From UBA10649 sp965227045 (GTDB lineage: Bacteria; Actinomycetota; Actinomycetes; S36-B12): a DNA stretch of 64,000 nt. A program made the translations under genes and the position numbers. The stretch spans positions 558,001-622,000 of the forward strand of contig OZ245718.1 in the NCBI GenBank assembly GCA_965227045.1. The letters are read 5' to 3'. The notes below the pieces were generated by a model, which worked only from the letters and a program-made list of their open reading frames with translations, was not told the DNA's origin and did no database searches. Of this stretch, positions 61,741-64,000 are shown in pieces (positions within the stretch are counted from its first letter, which is position 1; every line of letters starts with the position of its first letter).

Positions 61741-63069
61741 ACGGTCGTCGTACTTGCGCATCTCGCGCAGGCGCGCGGCAATGTCCCCCCACGCAGCCTC
61801 GGCTCCGTGATTGGTCGGCCGGTAGTAGGTGCGACCTGTGAGCTCGTCAGGCAGGTACTGCTGCGCGGCGACTCCGCCCGGCTCGTCGTGGGGGTACACG
61901 TAGCCGCGGCCGTGTCCGAGCGCGGTCGCACCGGGATAGTGACTGTCGCGCAGCGGCGGCGGTACCCGGCCGATGCCGCCGGCCTTCACGTCGGCGAGCG
62001 CGGCCCCGAGCCCCGCGACCACGGCATTCGACTTCGGCGCGAGCGCGCAGTGGATCGTCGCGTGCGCGAGGATGATGCCGCCCTCCGGCATGCCGATCAT
62101 CGCGACCGCTTGCGCGGCGGCGACCGCAGTCTGGAGCGCGCTCGGGTCGGCCATGCCGATGTCCTCGCTCGCCAGGATCATGAGTCGACGCGCAATGAAG
62201 CGCGGATCCTCGCCAGCCTCGATCATGCGCGCGAGGTAGTGGAGTGAGGCGTCCGGATCGCTTCCTCGCAGGCTCTTGATGAACGCACTGATGACGTCGT
62301 AGTGCTGGTCGCCGTCCTTGTCGTACGGAACCGACGCCTGCTGGACGGCGCGTTCGGCATCGGCAAGCGAGACGCGCGTCTGGCCGGTGGCGCTTGCGGA
62401 GGTCGCGGCAGCGTCCAGCCCGGTAAGCGCACGACGAGCGTCACCGTTCGACGTGCGCACCAGGTGGGCCAGCGCATCGTCGTCGACCTCGATCGCCCCG
62501 CCGAGACCACGTTGATCGGCGATCGCGCGCTCGACCACGTCCCGCACATGGTCGTCAGTGAGAGGCGAAAGCGACACGACGACGCTGCGGGACAGCAGCG
62601 GCGAGATCACGGAGAAGTTCGGGTTCTCGGTGGTCGCGGCGATCAGCGTCACCCAGCCGTTCTCGACGGCGGGAAGCAGGGCGTCCTGCTGCGTCTTGCT
62701 GAAGCGATGAACCTCGTCGATGAACAGGACGGTGCCGCGCCCGTGCATGCCTAGCCCGTTGCGTGCCTGCTCGATGACCTGTCGGACGTCCTTGACTCCT
62801 GCGGTGACGGCGGACAGTTCGACGAATGACCGGCCGCTGCCGACCGACAGCAGACTGGCCAGGGTCGTCTTCCCCGTTCCAGGCGGACCCCACAGGATCA
62901 CGGATACGACTGGGGCATCGTGCGCAGCAGTGAGCAGCGTTCGCAATGGCGAGCCGGGAGCCAGCGCCTGGTCCTGGCCGACGACCTCGTCGAGAGTCCG
63001 CGGGCGCATCCGCACGGCTAGAGGCGCAGACGACCGTCCCGATGACAGGCCGTCGTCGAACAAGGTCAT
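61738..63069 (-). CDS. rarA: Replication-associated recombination protein RarA (MgsA)
   Basis: A 443-residue AAA+ ATPase related to clamp loaders, acting at stalled replication forks. LAVRMRPRTLDEVVGQD near residue 18, Walker A WGPPGTGKTTLA near 58, Walker B LFIDEVHRFSKTQQDALLP and the C-terminal tetramerisation domain (SEDIGMADPSAL) are present. The ATG at 63069 is chosen over longer frames because TATGGT stands exactly six bases before it and because the family begins here. Confidence 0.95.
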   Translation of the reverse strand: MTLFDDGLSSGRSSAPLAVRMRPRTLDEVVGQDQALAPGSPLRTLLTAAHDAPVVSVILWGPPGTGKTTLASLLSVGSGRSFVELSAVTAGVKDVRQVIEQARNGLGMHGRGTVLFIDEVHRFSKTQQDALLPAVENGWVTLIAATTENPNFSVISPLLSRSVVVSLSPLTDDHVRDVVERAIADQRGLGGAIEVDDDALAHLVRTSNGDARRALTGLDAAATSASATGQTRVSLADAERAVQQASVPYDKDGDQHYDVISAFIKSLRGSDPDASLHYLARMIEAGEDPRFIARRLMILASEDIGMADPSALQTAVAAAQAVAMIGMPEGGIILAHATIHCALAPKSNAVVAGLGAALADVKAGGIGRVPPPLRDSHYPGATALGHGRGYVYPHDEPGGVAAQQYLPDELTGRTYYRPTNHGAEAAWGDIAARLREMRKYDDR

Positions 63070-63075
63070 GCCGTC

Positions 63076-63081
63076 ACCATA
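63076..63081 (-). promoter_or_regulatory. -10 element, leaderless rarA
   Basis: TATGGT on the minus strand, six bases before the rarA ATG. Confidence 0.6.
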
Positions 63082-63100
63082 TGGCTCCGCGCCGGACCGG

Positions 63101-63643
63101 TCAGGAGGCATCGTCCGGGAGGTGTGCAAGTGCATCAGCAGACGACCGGATGAGCCGCTCATCGCCCAGCTCCACACGCGTTGCGAGTGCCTGCTCGAAG
63201 CAGTTCCTCGCCTCGGTGACGCGGCCCTGCTCGACGAAGCATCGCCCGCGGTGCTGCAGGAGGAAATGAGCCTGGGCCGGACGCCCGGAGGACGCGCACA
63301 GGTCGAGCCCCAGCTGATACGACTCCTGGGCTGCATCCCGCTCGCCGAGATACTGCTGCGCCGTTCCGAGGTTGAGGTAAGCCTCGATGAGCCCCTCTGT
63401 GTCGCCTAGACGCGCTGCGATCTCTCGAGCGGCGTCGACATGCGACAGGGCCTCGACCTCGCGGTCTCGCTGAATCAGCAAGCTGGCCAAGTCGAGGTGA
63501 GACGCCATGAGCTCGGCATCGGAGAGCCGGCCCGGGTCGGAGATGGCCTTAGCCAGCGCCTCGATCTCACGATCTGCGGCGTCGAGGTCCTCGGGCCGGA
63601 ACCGCCGGTAGTACGGGCCAGCGGCGCCGTCCGACCACGTCAT
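63101..63643 (-). CDS. TPR-like hypothetical protein
   Basis: A 180-residue soluble protein. Its middle and C-terminal parts carry tetratricopeptide-like helix pairs, for example LGDTEGLIEAYLNLGTAQQYLGERDAAQ and GRVTEARNCFEQALA. The first 40 residues (YYRRFRPEDLDAADREIEALAKAI) are charged and helical. No catalytic residues are apparent, so a scaffold role is likely, but the partner is unknown. TAGGGT lies exactly six bases before the ATG (leaderless). Confidence 0.8.
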   Translation of the reverse strand: MTWSDGAAGPYYRRFRPEDLDAADREIEALAKAISDPGRLSDAELMASHLDLASLLIQRDREVEALSHVDAAREIAARLGDTEGLIEAYLNLGTAQQYLGERDAAQESYQLGLDLCASSGRPAQAHFLLQHRGRCFVEQGRVTEARNCFEQALATRVELGDERLIRSSADALAHLPDDAS

Positions 63644-63649
63644 GCGTTC

Positions 63650-63655
63650 ACCCTA
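63650..63655 (-). promoter_or_regulatory. -10 element, leaderless TPR-like gene
   Basis: TAGGGT on the minus strand, six bases before the ATG at 63643. Confidence 0.6.
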
Positions 63656-63677
63656 CGCACGGGCCGCCCCCAACCCT

Positions 63678-63743
63678 CCCGCGAGTGGGCACTTGTCGGG
63701 GTCTTCCGGGCCGGTTTCACCCCGACAACTGCCCACTCGCGGG
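63678..63743. terminator. Palindromic intergenic element, family B copy 3
   Basis: The arms at 63678-63700 and 63720-63743 form a stem of about 23 bp with one internal C/C mismatch at the same position as in copy 2. It lies just after the stop of the partial acetyltransferase gene. Confidence 0.85.
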
Positions 63744-63748
63744 ACAGT

Positions 63749-64000
63749 TCAGGGGTGGAGGAGGCCGGACTTGTAGCGGCCAACTTCGGCGAAGCCGAGT
63801 GCGGAGTACGTGCGACGACCGGCCTCGTTCGCGGCATACATCTCCAGCACGATCTGCGGCGCCCCATCGGCGATCGCGCCGTGGATGATCCCCGTGCACG
63901 CGTGCCTGGCCAGCCCGCGACCCCGCACGGAGGGATCGGTGCACACGCTGACGATGTGCGCCGCGCCGGTCCGCTCAGTCACCTGGCCCGCGACGGAGAC
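63749..64000 (-). CDS. GNAT-family N-acetyltransferase, 5' end missing
   Basis: The C-terminal 83 residues of a GNAT acetyltransferase; the frame stays open to the window edge. The acetyl-CoA-binding motif A is VCTDPSVRGRGLARHAC (the R/Q-x-x-G-x-G/A pattern as RGRGLA), followed by the typical motif B strand IVLEMYAANEAGRRTYSALGF. The substrate cannot be told from this part. A family B palindrome follows the stop. Confidence 0.85.
   Translation of the reverse strand, partial: VSVAGQVTERTGAAHIVSVCTDPSVRGRGLARHACTGIIHGAIADGAPQIVLEMYAANEAGRRTYSALGFAEVGRYKSGLLHP

Overview
The window is a GC-rich, densely coded stretch of a chromosome from the phylum Actinomycetota. The lineage call rests on a set of genes characteristic of that group: rbpA, whiA, opcA next to zwf, sufR at the head of a suf operon, an ANTAR response regulator, and the order uvrC-rapZ-yvcK-whiA-gap-pgk-tpiA-secG-rbpA. 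Order and family cannot be fixed from this sequence. There are 67 protein genes (two cut by the window edges) and one tRNA. No rRNA, CRISPR array, insertion sequence, prophage or integron was seen, and no gene-free stretch exceeds about 300 bases.

Layout. 1-1396: 3'-truncated ABC-F ATPase. 1494-7937 (minus): one operon sufR-B-D-Rieske-C-S-U-T for Fe-S cluster assembly, with a CAAC-N6-GTTG operator over the sufR start. 7998-11875: two-gene ABC exporter, heme A synthase and, convergently, heme O synthase. 11964-18439: tkt-tal-zwf-opcA-pgl, the pentose phosphate pathway. 18537-26998 (minus): uvrC, rapZ, yvcK, whiA, then gap-pgk-tpiA and secG-rbpA. 27035-37097: Tat-exported Rieske lipoprotein, uvrA, a plus-strand group of small genes (MBL hydrolase, pentapeptide protein, VOC protein, membrane protein), tandem TerC genes, uvrB and coaE. 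37145-41993: an unlisted 48-residue ORF, rpsA, polA and a thioesterase. 42147-48528: a branched-chain amino-acid type ABC importer, livHMGF plus livK, with a ComB-like gene between. 48669-50896: pdtaR, an unusual tRNA, and small lipoproteins bounded by inverted repeats. 50986-58777 (minus): nusB, efp, pepQ and aroQ-B-K-C-E, then mltG and ruvX. 58781-64000 (minus): alaS, a small membrane protein, rarA, a TPR-like protein and a partial GNAT acetyltransferase.

Most of the window is ordinary core genome. The signals that stand out: (1) the LivK solute-binding protein reads as a circular permutation of its family, with the canonical C-terminal third placed directly after the lipoprotein signal and linker and the canonical N-terminal two thirds at the end; (2) the partner LivH carries an N-terminal signal peptide and an exported beta-sandwich-like domain, and livH and livK share a GTAAC/GTTAC dyad upstream; (3) three families of long palindromes (two, three and two copies) sit at gene ends, one family forming a 66/70-identical inverted pair around a lipoprotein gene; (4) a tRNA with a leucine CAA anticodon but a five-base variable loop; (5) a very regular leaderless promoter signature, TANNNT followed by 6-7 bases and the start codon, at a dozen genes, including overlapping divergent promoters between polA and a thioesterase gene.
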